Below, in pieces: positions 52,476-60,191 of a stretch of 63,697 bases of DNA. This DNA is from Alistipes sp. Zagget8 (lineage in GTDB: Bacteria > Bacteroidota > Bacteroidia > Bacteroidales > Rikenellaceae). The stretch is from positions 1 to 63,697 of the forward strand of contig MSHJ01000020.1 of the NCBI GenBank assembly GCA_001941065.1, written 5' to 3'. The notes beneath the pieces were generated by a model. That model was not told the origin of the DNA and searched no databases. It was given only the letters and a program-made list of their open reading frames with translations. The stretch's first letter is position 1, and every line of letters begins with the position of its first letter. The position numbers and the translations under genes were made by a program.

Positions 52476-54074
52476 ATGATAAAAAAGAAAAAACAGAATG
52501 AAGATGACATTATAAAAAAGCGACTCGCTCAGAAGGAGCAAGTTGCCGTTATATGGACACGCGTTTCCACGGCGGAGCAATACAATAAAAACTATTCGGT
52601 CGAAAACCAACGTAAGGCATGTATAGAATACTGCGAACGCAATAACATCCGCATTAAAAAAGACGATTACGGAGCAACGAACGAGAGCGCAAAAGTTGAA
52701 GGAGAGTTGTTCCTTAACATGATTGCAGATATTTTATTAGACCCAGAAATCAATCGTGTCATCGTTTACGATTTCGACCGGTTCAGTCGTAATTCCGTTG
52801 CAGGAATCACGACAAAAGCAAAATTGAAGAAAAACGGAATCATCGTATCATCCATCAATCAGCCTATCGACCAAAATAATTTTTTAGCCGATGCGATAGA
52901 GAACATTTTGATTATCCTTGCAGACATCGACAACGCCATGCGACGCCACAAATGCGGAGAGGGAATGAAATCTTGCATTGAACGTGGAGAATGGTACAGC
53001 AAGCCACCTATGGGCTACGATAGCCGCAAAGTCGGCAAAACCCACATCATTACAGTCAATTCAACAGGTGAATTATTACGGCAGGCGTTTCTATGGAAAG
53101 CCAATGAAAACTTATCCAATGTAGAGATATTACGCAGATTGGAAGCCCGGGGACTGAAATTATATAAACAAAGACTTACCGAAATTTTCCGCAATGTCTT
53201 TTATTGCGGGAAAATTCAACACCAATATTTAGGCGATAAAATTATAGACGGGAAACAGGAAAAGTTAATTTCCCAAGCCATATTCGATAAGGTACAGGAG
53301 AATTTGGCAGGTAATCACGACCATTACGAGCAACGCCAAATAACGCCTGAATTTCCACTCAAGAGGCATGTCCTATGTGCAGAGCATGGGAAGCCCTTTA
53401 CAGGCTATATAGCCTCCAAGAATAAGAAAGGCTATTACAAATGCAATGTCAAGGGATGCGGCACGAATATAGCCGCCGACACAATGCACGAAAAATATGT
53501 GGCGCTCTTGTCGTGCTATGCCGTACCTATGGAATTGCGGAATATCTTGGAAAAAGTAATCCCGCGTAAATTCAAACAGAAAAACGAAAAAGCATATTTA
53601 GAAAAAGAGGTGCTTTCCAAACGAATCAAGGAAATCGAAACAAAGATTAAAAACCTGCGAAAAAAATTTGCTTTCGACTATATAGACAAAGATACTTTCA
53701 ACGTCGCTTTGGAGGAATTAGATGGGCAAAAGAAGATTTTGGAGAAGGAGTTGAAAATGGTCGAAGGAGATTTATCGAACCTTGCAGAATACGCCGCCAC
53801 AGTAATCGCAACATCTTGTAAATTAGCCGAATTATGGAAAAAGTTTGATTTCGAATTATGCCAAAAGATTCAAAAATTAGTCCATCCGCAGGGAATCGAA
53901 TGGGACACGAAAAAAGGCGATTATCGAACCATAGCAGAGAACAGGGTCTTTGAAATATTCCGCACAATATCAACCGATTACAGAGAAATAGGAAAACAAA
54001 AAACGGACAACTCCGTAGAATTGTCCGCTTTGGTAGCGGGAGAAGGACTCGAACCTTCGACCTTCGGGTTATGA
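52476..54074 (+). CDS. Large serine recombinase (integrase), C terminus running into tRNA gene
   Basis: The 532-residue protein has an N-terminal catalytic domain (about 22-165) with Ser31 in WTRVSTAEQ and RVIVYDFDRFSRN. A recombinase domain follows (about 180-280, KPPMGYDSRKVG). A zinc-ribbon (about 298-330, with Cys in VLCAEHG, YKCN and GCGTN) precedes a long coiled coil (about 355-440) as in Bacteroidales CTn integrases. The last codons, LVAGEGLEPSTFGL, are just the reverse strand of the initiator tRNA, so the native end is probably near IGKQK at about 54000. It should catalyse integration and excision at the two 9-bp cores. Confidence 0.93.
   Translation: MIKKKKQNEDDIIKKRLAQKEQVAVIWTRVSTAEQYNKNYSVENQRKACIEYCERNNIRIKKDDYGATNESAKVEGELFLNMIADILLDPEINRVIVYDFDRFSRNSVAGITTKAKLKKNGIIVSSINQPIDQNNFLADAIENILIILADIDNAMRRHKCGEGMKSCIERGEWYSKPPMGYDSRKVGKTHIITVNSTGELLRQAFLWKANENLSNVEILRRLEARGLKLYKQRLTEIFRNVFYCGKIQHQYLGDKIIDGKQEKLISQAIFDKVQENLAGNHDHYEQRQITPEFPLKRHVLCAEHGKPFTGYIASKNKKGYYKCNVKGCGTNIAADTMHEKYVALLSCYAVPMELRNILEKVIPRKFKQKNEKAYLEKEVLSKRIKEIETKIKNLRKKFAFDYIDKDTFNVALEELDGQKKILEKELKMVEGDLSNLAEYAATVIATSCKLAELWKKFDFELCQKIQKLVHPQGIEWDTKKGDYRTIAENRVFEIFRTISTDYREIGKQKTDNSVELSALVAGEGLEPSTFGL
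54004..54027 (-). terminator. Terminator now used by tRNA-fMet, brought by the element
   Basis: On the minus strand CGGACAA and TTGTCCG form a 7-bp stem with a 10-nt loop, followed by TTTTTTGTTTT, 3 bp after the tRNA CCA. It lies inside the element and inside the integrase reading frame. Confidence 0.75.
54028..54036. other. Candidate attR core
   Basis: CTTTGGTAG, identical to 46379-46387. It spans the 3' end of the tRNA-fMet acceptor (CTACCA on the minus strand) and the three bases after it. Confidence 0.6.
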
Positions 54075-54106
54075 GCCCGACGAGCTGCCAACTGCTCCAT
54101 CCCGCG
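54031..54106 (-). tRNA. Initiator tRNA-fMet(CAT)
   Basis: The 76-nt gene reads CGCGGGATGGAGCAG at the 5' end. The anticodon stem has the three G-C pairs typical of initiators (TCGGG/CCCGA) around CTCATAA, anticodon CAT. Position 1 (C) does not pair with position 72 (T), another initiator hallmark. CCA is encoded. Its 3' end forms the right junction of the mobile element. Confidence 0.95.
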
Positions 54107-54143
54107 ATATGTCTTCAGATATGATCTATCGCTTTTGCGTGTG

Positions 54144-54175
54144 CAAAGATAAGACAAATTTCCGTATCCTGCAAA
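54144..54175 (-). promoter_or_regulatory. Promoter of tRNA-fMet
   Basis: Minus-strand TTTG at 54172-54175, 20-bp spacer and TATCTTTG at 54144-54151, a full consensus match 38 bp upstream of the mature tRNA end. Confidence 0.75.
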
Positions 54176-54235
54176 TATTTCTTGCCGCCAAACATCCAAA
54201 CAGCTCCTATCAGTCTCGGTGTCAGCTGAAAAATT

Positions 54236-54709
54236 TTATTTTTTATATTTCTCACACGTCATTTCCGACTGGAATTTTTCATAAACATCCGCGGATACGA
54301 AATTACTGCTATTGAAAATATATTCACCCTTCGACGAGACGACACGCATCCTTTCTTCGTCGTTTTCGACAAATGTCAGTTCGCGGATCTCCAGATCGAC
54401 CGGTTCCATCCGGTTTCCGCGCAGCACCGTCATCTGCAGTCTGCCCCCTTCGATCCATATGTCACCTTCGATCTTCGGCCCGCTGAGAATCCTCCAGGCC
54501 CCGGCATAAGCACCCCCGATTACCAGCGCCAGCGAAATGACAAGCACATAAAGACGCATCTCCGGCGGAAAAAGACCGGTAAATCCGCTGCCGGAATCGG
54601 CACACGCATAATCAAACACCAGATATGCCGACCACGCGACCGGTATTCCGTAAAGAATCAAATTGGCCATCCGCCTCTGGTTCCAGCCTTCATACTTATA
54701 TTGTCCCAT
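54236..54709 (-). CDS. Small membrane protein at the end of the Hdr-like operon
   Basis: The 157-residue protein has two hydrophobic segments (about 15-32 NLILYGIPVAWSAYLVFDYA and 50-72 RLYVLVISLALVIGGAYAGA) and a C-terminal soluble domain (WIEGGRLQMTVLRGNRMEPV, VVSSKGEYIFNSSNF) of PH-like beta appearance. I do not recognise a family. It starts 2 bp after the stop of the HdrD-like gene and is likely the last gene of that operon. ATG at 54709 is used; the frame upstream has only a TTG. Confidence 0.75.
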   Translation of the reverse strand: MGQYKYEGWNQRRMANLILYGIPVAWSAYLVFDYACADSGSGFTGLFPPEMRLYVLVISLALVIGGAYAGAWRILSGPKIEGDIWIEGGRLQMTVLRGNRMEPVDLEIRELTFVENDEERMRVVSSKGEYIFNSSNFVSADVYEKFQSEMTCEKYKK

Positions 54710-54711
54710 AA

Positions 54712-56493
54712 TCAACGGATATTAGTTGCTACAATCTCCGCCAGATCGCGGATTTCGCCCTTCGTGCCGCGCCCGAGAGCCTTCTTGCAGAGCGGACAGG
54801 CCGTGACGATCACTTCGGCGCCCGTGGCGTCGAGTTCGGCGGCGACCGACGCGGCGATCCGCACCTGCTGACCGTCGGAAATGGCCGTATTGGCCACCGA
54901 AGAGCCGCAGCAAAGGGCATTCTCGCGCGTCGAGGCGGGTTCCAACAGTTCGCCCACGGCCTCGATCACGGCGCGCGGCTCGTCGTAAATGCCGCTGCCG
55001 CGCCCCAGTTCGCAGGGGTCGTGGTAGGTGAAGCGCGTCGCCCCGTGCTCCAGCGCAAGGCGGCCGGCACGGATCAGACGCAGGATATACTCCGAATGGT
55101 GCAGCACCTCGATGCCCGGCAGGTTGTAATCCTCGCGGAAAACCTTGAGGCAGATCGGACACGACGTCACGAGCGTCGTGATGCCGTGTTTGCGAAACAG
55201 CTCCTCGTTGTAACGCATCATCTTGTGCGCCGAATCGGTCTCGCCGGCCAGTTTGAGCGGACGCCCGCAGCAGACGCCGCCTTCGCGGTCGGCCCACCAA
55301 ACCTCCTCGCCCGCAGCGTCGAAAATCGCCGACATTGCCGACATCGTGCGCGGCGTCAGCAGGGTCATGCAACCCGCAAAATACCCCACTTTGCCCTCGC
55401 CCGCAGAACGGTCCAGCCCTTTGAAATAGCCGTAGCGGCGTTCGTCGGGAACGTTGCGCATCTTGTCGCGCGAGTTGACACGGAGCGTATTGAGGTCGAT
55501 GTCCACGGGGCATTTCTCGGCACAGCGGCCGCACATCAGGCAGTTGTCGGCCGTCTGCAGGCGCAGCATGTTGTAACGGCGGTCGCGCAGGAAATAGACC
55601 GACTGCACGTCGTCGATTCCCAGCACGCTCTGCAGCTGGCAGGGGTCGATGCAGATGCCGCAGCGCGAGCAGGCCTCGACCTGGAAATTGTCGTAGGAGG
55701 ACTCCTTCTCGCCCGATTTCAGTTTATAATGGCGTAAGAAAATCAGCGGTATCTCCGTGAAGATGTGCATGTAACGCGAGAACGGCAGTGCCACGAAGAA
55801 GACCCCGAGGCACGACGAATAGAACCACCACGCCGCGGTTTCGAGGTTCATCAGCGGCATCATGCCGATATGCGCGGCCATCCACGCCCCGAGGCCCCCG
55901 GTAAGGAATCCCCCGCCGCCGTACAACGCGCACGTGGCGCTTTCGGCCACCAGACGCGCCGGGAAAACGAACCACAGCGCCGACAAGGCCACGCGGTCGC
56001 CCAGAACGTGCTTCGTGGTGCGCCGCAGACCCATCGCCCGGGAGTAGAAGCGCTTGCCCCAGGCCAGCGCCACGCCCGAGAGGACGAACAGCAGCAGCAG
56101 GTCCATCACGAAATCGAAGACCGGCTTGTGCTCCAGCCCCGTGCCGAAATACTTGAAAAAGACGTGCCCCTGCAACGGCACATAGCGGAACCCGAGGTAG
56201 GCGACGGTCTCGGCCCACCCCACGGCGATCAGCAGGAACCAGCCGAAGGCCAGCGACATGTGCATATACCCCAGCAGGGGGTTGACCCGGAAGATGCGGC
56301 GGTGGAGCAGCGACTCGCTCACCACCTCCCACGCCGCGGCCAGGGTGCGGCGCGTGGGTATTCCGAACAGAATCCGTTTCTTGTCGGCGCGGGGCAGCAG
56401 CCAGAGCCACTTGCCCCACTTCCACGCCAGCGTGAGGAACATCACCGAAGCGCCGATGATAAACGGCAGGCAGAAGGGTGCGTAGAATGTCAT
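54712..56493 (-). CDS. Membrane-bound HdrD-like iron-sulfur oxidoreductase fused to a cytochrome-b-like domain
   Basis: The 593-residue protein begins with a membrane domain of about six segments (1-270) carrying histidines as in NarI/DsrM-type cytochrome b (YMHMSLAFGWFLLIAVGW). A [4Fe-4S] dicluster domain (about 290-345) has CSRCGICIDPC and CLMCGRCAEKC. Two cysteine-rich CCG domains follow: GYFAGCMT...CCGRP with SCPICLK, and DPCELGRGS...CCGSS with ACPLC. This combines HdrE- and HdrD-like functions in one chain, as in DsrMK-type fusions. It should exchange electrons between menaquinol and a thiol/disulfide or iron-sulfur partner. It belongs to the operon starting at 59635. Confidence 0.9.
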   Translation of the reverse strand: MTFYAPFCLPFIIGASVMFLTLAWKWGKWLWLLPRADKKRILFGIPTRRTLAAAWEVVSESLLHRRIFRVNPLLGYMHMSLAFGWFLLIAVGWAETVAYLGFRYVPLQGHVFFKYFGTGLEHKPVFDFVMDLLLLFVLSGVALAWGKRFYSRAMGLRRTTKHVLGDRVALSALWFVFPARLVAESATCALYGGGGFLTGGLGAWMAAHIGMMPLMNLETAAWWFYSSCLGVFFVALPFSRYMHIFTEIPLIFLRHYKLKSGEKESSYDNFQVEACSRCGICIDPCQLQSVLGIDDVQSVYFLRDRRYNMLRLQTADNCLMCGRCAEKCPVDIDLNTLRVNSRDKMRNVPDERRYGYFKGLDRSAGEGKVGYFAGCMTLLTPRTMSAMSAIFDAAGEEVWWADREGGVCCGRPLKLAGETDSAHKMMRYNEELFRKHGITTLVTSCPICLKVFREDYNLPGIEVLHHSEYILRLIRAGRLALEHGATRFTYHDPCELGRGSGIYDEPRAVIEAVGELLEPASTRENALCCGSSVANTAISDGQQVRIAASVAAELDATGAEVIVTACPLCKKALGRGTKGEIRDLAEIVATNIR

Positions 56494-56495
56494 CG

Positions 56496-56831
56496 TCAGA
56501 AATCTCCCAGTTTACGTTTGATAAGCATCACCACGCCGCGCGTGTTGATGCCCCGCGGGCACACCAGCCGGCATTTGCCGCACAGCATACACTTGTTCAT
56601 CTCTTCGTAGGCGCCCTGGTATTCGCCGCGGCGCACCAGCGTGTGGACCTTGCGGAAATTGAACTCCGTGAGGTTGCCCGCCGTGCAGACCGCCGTGCAG
56701 GCCCCGCATCCGATGCAGGTCTGCAATTCGGGCATCTCGCGCAGGATCTCATCGCTCTTGCGCAGGTTGTTGCGGTCGATGTCGATGGCCCGGGGCTTCG
56801 AGATGGTATATCCGAAATTAATCGCCGCCAT
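56496..56831 (-). CDS. HdrC-like 4Fe-4S dicluster protein
   Basis: The 111-residue protein has two [4Fe-4S] motifs, CIGCGACTAVCTAGN and CMLCGKCRLVCPRGIN, in the HdrC arrangement. It passes electrons between the HdrA flavin and the HdrD-like subunit. It is flanked by 2-bp gaps on both sides, clearly in one operon. ATG at 56831 begins the family-like N terminus MAAINFGYTISKPRAIDI. Confidence 0.9.
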   Translation of the reverse strand: MAAINFGYTISKPRAIDIDRNNLRKSDEILREMPELQTCIGCGACTAVCTAGNLTEFNFRKVHTLVRRGEYQGAYEEMNKCMLCGKCRLVCPRGINTRGVVMLIKRKLGDF

Positions 56832-56833
56832 GA

Positions 56834-57841
56834 TTACATCCCCACGTATTTGGCCGCGGCGTCGGCCGCAGCGATGCCTTCGTTCAGCGATTCGCCGATA
56901 TTTTTGGGCGCGGTGACGGTCCCGGCGTAGAAAATGCCCCCGACATTGCTCTTCACATTGCCCAGAAACATGTCCCGCGGAGCCATGAAGCCGCTCGGAG
57001 CCCGGTTCAGCCCGGCGCCTGCGGCGAATGCCTCGTTGTCGTCGTTGGCCCGCATGCCCACGATCAGCACGAGCATATCGACGCTCATGCGCAGGGGGCG
57101 TCCCGTCAGCGTGTCCTCGGCCTTGATCTGCACCCGCCCGTCGATCATCGGACTGGCCTCCGAGATACGTCCGCGCAGAAAATGGATGTTGTATTTCTGC
57201 TGCGCCTCGCGGTACATCTCCTCGTAACCGGGGCCGAACATGCGGATGTCCATGTAGAAATTGAAGACATCGGCATCGGGGAAGAGCTGCTTCATCTCCA
57301 TCGCCTGCTTCACGCCCGTGATGCAGCACACCTTCGAGCAGTGCTGCTGGCAGACCTTCTCGTCGCGCGAGCCCACGCAGTGCAGGAAGGCGATGCGTTT
57401 GGGCCGCGTTCCATCGGCCTTCGCCACGCGGCCTTCGTTCAGCATCCGCTCGATGTCGACCGTCGTGAAGACGTTGTCGTAGATGCCGTAGCCGTACTCC
57501 TCCTTGATCGAGGCGTCGAAAAGCGTGAATCCCGACGCCACCACCACCGAATCGCACGGCAGCGTCCGCCCGTCGGCCAACGTCACCCGGTTTTGCGAGA
57601 ACCCGCTGACCTCCGTCGATGTCAGCACCTCGATACCGCTCTCGTTGACCCTCCGGCGCAGTTCGGTCAGCACCTCCTGCGCGGGGGTGAACGACGGGAA
57701 CAACACGTGCCAGCCCCGGAGTTTGCCGCCCAGTTCGGACTCCTTCTCGATGATTACGGGCTCGACGCCCTGCTCCGCCAGGCGCAGGGCCGTCTGCATG
57801 CCCGCAATGCCGCCGCCGATAATGATAACTCGTTTTTTCAT
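56834..57841 (-). CDS. HdrA-like FAD-binding protein
   Basis: The 335-residue protein has the Rossmann motif KRVIIIGGGIAGMQTALRLAE, the ELGGKLRGW HdrA signature, and the cysteine stretch CVGSRDEKVCQQHCSKVCC. A second nucleotide-type region ends with GGIFYAGTVTAPKNIGESLNE. It lacks the N-terminal extension and additional ferredoxin domains of methanogen HdrA, so it is a short QmoA/HdrA-type subunit. It may split electrons between partners. Its ATG overlaps the HdrB stop (TAATG). Confidence 0.9.
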   Translation of the reverse strand: MKKRVIIIGGGIAGMQTALRLAEQGVEPVIIEKESELGGKLRGWHVLFPSFTPAQEVLTELRRRVNESGIEVLTSTEVSGFSQNRVTLADGRTLPCDSVVVASGFTLFDASIKEEYGYGIYDNVFTTVDIERMLNEGRVAKADGTRPKRIAFLHCVGSRDEKVCQQHCSKVCCITGVKQAMEMKQLFPDADVFNFYMDIRMFGPGYEEMYREAQQKYNIHFLRGRISEASPMIDGRVQIKAEDTLTGRPLRMSVDMLVLIVGMRANDDNEAFAAGAGLNRAPSGFMAPRDMFLGNVKSNVGGIFYAGTVTAPKNIGESLNEGIAAADAAAKYVGM

Positions 57842-58932
57842 TATTCTCTGATGTCGTAAATCGTATCCGTCGGGCAGCAGTTCACCACCGCGGACGCAGG
57901 TTTTCCGATATATTTTCCGTTGCGGCCGAGGTACTTGGCCGCGGGGTCGTACTCGACGCCCATCTTATCCAGCAGGGGTTCCACATCGACCTGGTGCATC
58001 TGCATCCCCAGTTCCCAGGGGTCGTAACCCAGCACCAGCCCGGCCATCTCCTCGTAGGTCAGCACCGGGATGCCGTGGCCGTTCTGTCCGTAGGTCGTAC
58101 CCTCCATCTCGGCGATGGTATACTGCCACTTGTCGAGGAACATCGCACAGCCGGGGCAGTTGGCGACAATGAAATCGGGTTTGTAGGGAGCCATGCTCTC
58201 CAGCTTCTTGTGCGAATTGGCGATCGAATAGCCGCGGTTGGCCTGCACGAGGTAGTTGCGGAATCCGAATCCGCAGCAGTGGCGGCGTTCGGGATAATCC
58301 ACGCACTCGCCGCCCCACGACTCGACCATGCCGGCCAGCACGTAAGGGAACTCCGAACCTCCGATGCCGGATTTCGGAAATATCTTGGCGTAGTGGCAGC
58401 CGATATGCTCCACGACTTTCAGCGGTTCGCCCGTGACGGCGTTCACCAGCCGTTTTTTGGCACGCGCGGCAATCTCCTCGCGGAAATGGAACACGATGTC
58501 CGACGTGTGGGCCAGGCTCGCGGGCTTCTTAAACTCGCGTTTTGTGGCCTTCCAGAGGTTCTCGCGGGTCTTCTCCTCGGTCTCGGGGAACTCGTGCCAC
58601 GTGGCCAGGATCTCCGAATAGACGCCGAACGAGGTGATGCACGACGACACGAGGTTCTCATACCCCGCCTCGGTCATCAGCGCGAACTGCCGCGCCACGA
58701 CGGTCATGATCGTCTCCAGCGGCACGATGTCCGAATGGTAGCCGATGCCCGTGCACGAGGAGTGCAGCGGATCGTCCGTAAGGTCCTTGCCCAGGTCGTT
58801 GCGCAGCATGTCGATAAACAGCTTTTCGCTCCCGGGGAAGAAATTCTGCCGGATGCAGCTGCGTGCGTAATAATAGTGGTCGTCGGCGATCTCCTTCTGG
58901 TAGTCCTGCCAACTCTTTCGTTTCATCGTCAT
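57841..58932 (-). CDS. HdrB-like CCG-domain protein
   Basis: The 363-residue protein has two cysteine-rich CCG-type regions: LHSSCTGIGYHSDI with SSCITSFG, and HIGCHYAK with HCCGFGFRNYL and NCPGCAMFL. In HdrB these bind a special [4Fe-4S] cluster that reduces the CoM-S-S-CoB disulfide. Bacteroidales lack those coenzymes, so the substrate here must differ (inference). It lies 4 bp after the HdrC gene. ATG at 58926 is an alternative start. Confidence 0.9.
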   Translation of the reverse strand: MTMKRKSWQDYQKEIADDHYYYARSCIRQNFFPGSEKLFIDMLRNDLGKDLTDDPLHSSCTGIGYHSDIVPLETIMTVVARQFALMTEAGYENLVSSCITSFGVYSEILATWHEFPETEEKTRENLWKATKREFKKPASLAHTSDIVFHFREEIAARAKKRLVNAVTGEPLKVVEHIGCHYAKIFPKSGIGGSEFPYVLAGMVESWGGECVDYPERRHCCGFGFRNYLVQANRGYSIANSHKKLESMAPYKPDFIVANCPGCAMFLDKWQYTIAEMEGTTYGQNGHGIPVLTYEEMAGLVLGYDPWELGMQMHQVDVEPLLDKMGVEYDPAAKYLGRNGKYIGKPASAVVNCCPTDTIYDIRE

Positions 58933-58936
58933 CTTA

Positions 58937-59635
58937 TCAGTAATGCTCGTTGCTGTTCGAAAGGAAAACGTCCATCATGTACTGCTGGTCGGCGCCCTCC
59001 TCGTAACCCAGTTCGCGGGCCTTGCGGTCGGAGTGTCGCTCGATGGTGTCGAACATCTCGCTGCCGCCGCTGACCCGGAATATCTCGTTGATCTCGGCGA
59101 GCGACTCCTCGTCCAGCCGGCGCAGGGCCCCGGCGCCGTGACGCATGTAGACGGGCGTGAACTGACCGTAAACCTCCCGGTCGTTGTCGTAAATCCACTT
59201 CCAGACGGTCCCCTGCTCGGGATGCAGCTCGGGTTTCACCAGCCGCGGCACGATGCAGTAGCCCGTGCGGAGAATATTCTCGCCGATGATGCGCTTCAGG
59301 GCCAGCTGCTGGCGGCCCTTCTCGCTCTCGACGAAGAACCCGAGTTTCTGCGACAGCGTCCTCAGCGCCTGAATCACATAACCCGGCGTATTGCCCCGCG
59401 GACAGCGCGGACGGCACGACATACACTCGCCGCAATACCAGATGGTATCGCTTTTCAGCAACTCCTCGATGGCATCGTCGTCGCGTGTCTGGACGATGTT
59501 GACGATCTGCCGCGGATCGTAGTTGTAGAACTCCGCCGCCGGGCAGACGCCCGTGCAGACGCCGCAGTTCATGCACGAGTGAAGGCCCTCCTTCATCCGC
59601 ACATCTTCCATCAGCATATCGAAATATTTCCCCAT
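58937..59635 (-). CDS. HdrC-like 4Fe-4S protein, first gene of the operon
   Basis: The 232-residue protein has two [4Fe-4S] sites, CMNCGVCTGVCPAAEF and CGECMSCRPRCPRGN, and a C-terminal helical part of about 140 residues. It is a longer HdrC-type electron carrier than the one at 56496. ATG at 59635 is chosen from the short MGKYFD start and the promoter at 59664; the open frame extends far upstream without support. Confidence 0.9.
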   Translation of the reverse strand: MGKYFDMLMEDVRMKEGLHSCMNCGVCTGVCPAAEFYNYDPRQIVNIVQTRDDDAIEELLKSDTIWYCGECMSCRPRCPRGNTPGYVIQALRTLSQKLGFFVESEKGRQQLALKRIIGENILRTGYCIVPRLVKPELHPEQGTVWKWIYDNDREVYGQFTPVYMRHGAGALRRLDEESLAEINEIFRVSGGSEMFDTIERHSDRKARELGYEEGADQQYMMDVFLSNSNEHY

Positions 59636-59652
59636 ACCTATATACAAAAAAA

Positions 59653-59671
59653 CCTTTGCAGTGCAAAGGTA
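59653..59671 (-). promoter_or_regulatory. -7 element and perfect palindrome before the Hdr-like operon
   Basis: Minus-strand TACCTTTG (59664-59671) is a TAnnTTTG match. The palindrome CCTTTGCA-G-TGCAAAGG (59653-59669) overlaps it and reaches towards the start codon at 59635. It is a candidate operator for a redox or nutrient regulator; no -33 TTTG is seen. Confidence 0.5.
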
Positions 59672-59711
59672 GGGAATCCGGGGCGGACGGGCGGTGGTAT
59701 AAATGCGTAAT

Positions 59712-60191
59712 TTAGCGCCGTTCGTAAAGCTCGAAGGCAAACGGCCAGGAGTAATCTTTCCCGCCGGAGAACGACTCCGACGACACCAGCCGCCACGCCT
59801 CCTCGTCCCATGCGGGGAATCGCGTGTCCCCCTCGTAAGCATGGAAAACGCGCGTCAGGTAAAACCTCCGGGCCAGCGGCAGGGCTTCGGCATAGATTTG
59901 CGCACCGCCGATCACGAACACCTCCTCATTCTCCGGGAACAGCCCCACGGCCTCCTCCAGCGAATGTACGACCGTGCAGCCGGGGATTTCGATCCGCTGC
60001 CGCGTGATAACGACGTTCTCGCGGTTGGGCAGCGGCCTCCCGAGCGATTCGAAGGTCTTACGGCCCATGACGACCGGATGGCCCGTCGTCACGGCTTTGA
60101 AATGTTTCAGGTCCTCGGAGATATGCCACAGGAGGGCATTTTTGTCGCCGATAACGCCGTTTTCGGCTACGGCTACGATGATGGAGATCAT
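59712..60191 (-). CDS. folA: Dihydrofolate reductase
   Basis: The 159-residue enzyme reduces dihydrofolate to tetrahydrofolate with NADPH. MISIIVAVAENGVIGDKNAL carries the Met20-loop region, WHISEDLKHFK the active-site acidic residue, VVMGRKTFESLGRPLP and VFVIGGAQIYAEAL the cofactor site. ATG at 60191 overlaps the HAD gene's stop (ATGA). It is the last gene of the operon with thyA, whose reaction produces dihydrofolate. Confidence 0.95.
   Translation of the reverse strand: MISIIVAVAENGVIGDKNALLWHISEDLKHFKAVTTGHPVVMGRKTFESLGRPLPNRENVVITRQRIEIPGCTVVHSLEEAVGLFPENEEVFVIGGAQIYAEALPLARRFYLTRVFHAYEGDTRFPAWDEEAWRLVSSESFSGGKDYSWPFAFELYERR

Larger units (their letters stand above)
46379..54036 (+). 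mobile_element. Integrative element in the 3' end of tRNA-fMet
   Basis: The 7.65-kb segment is AT-rich compared with the GC-rich flanks. It carries two serine recombinases, an XRE regulator, a frameshifted phage/plasmid-type Rep gene, an AbiTii-domain gene and several unknown genes. It is bounded by CTTTGGTAG, each copy beside a terminator hairpin. The integrase gene abuts the right end. No conjugation genes are visible, so it would need a helper or be a small mobilisable or satellite element, possibly decayed. Confidence 0.75.
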
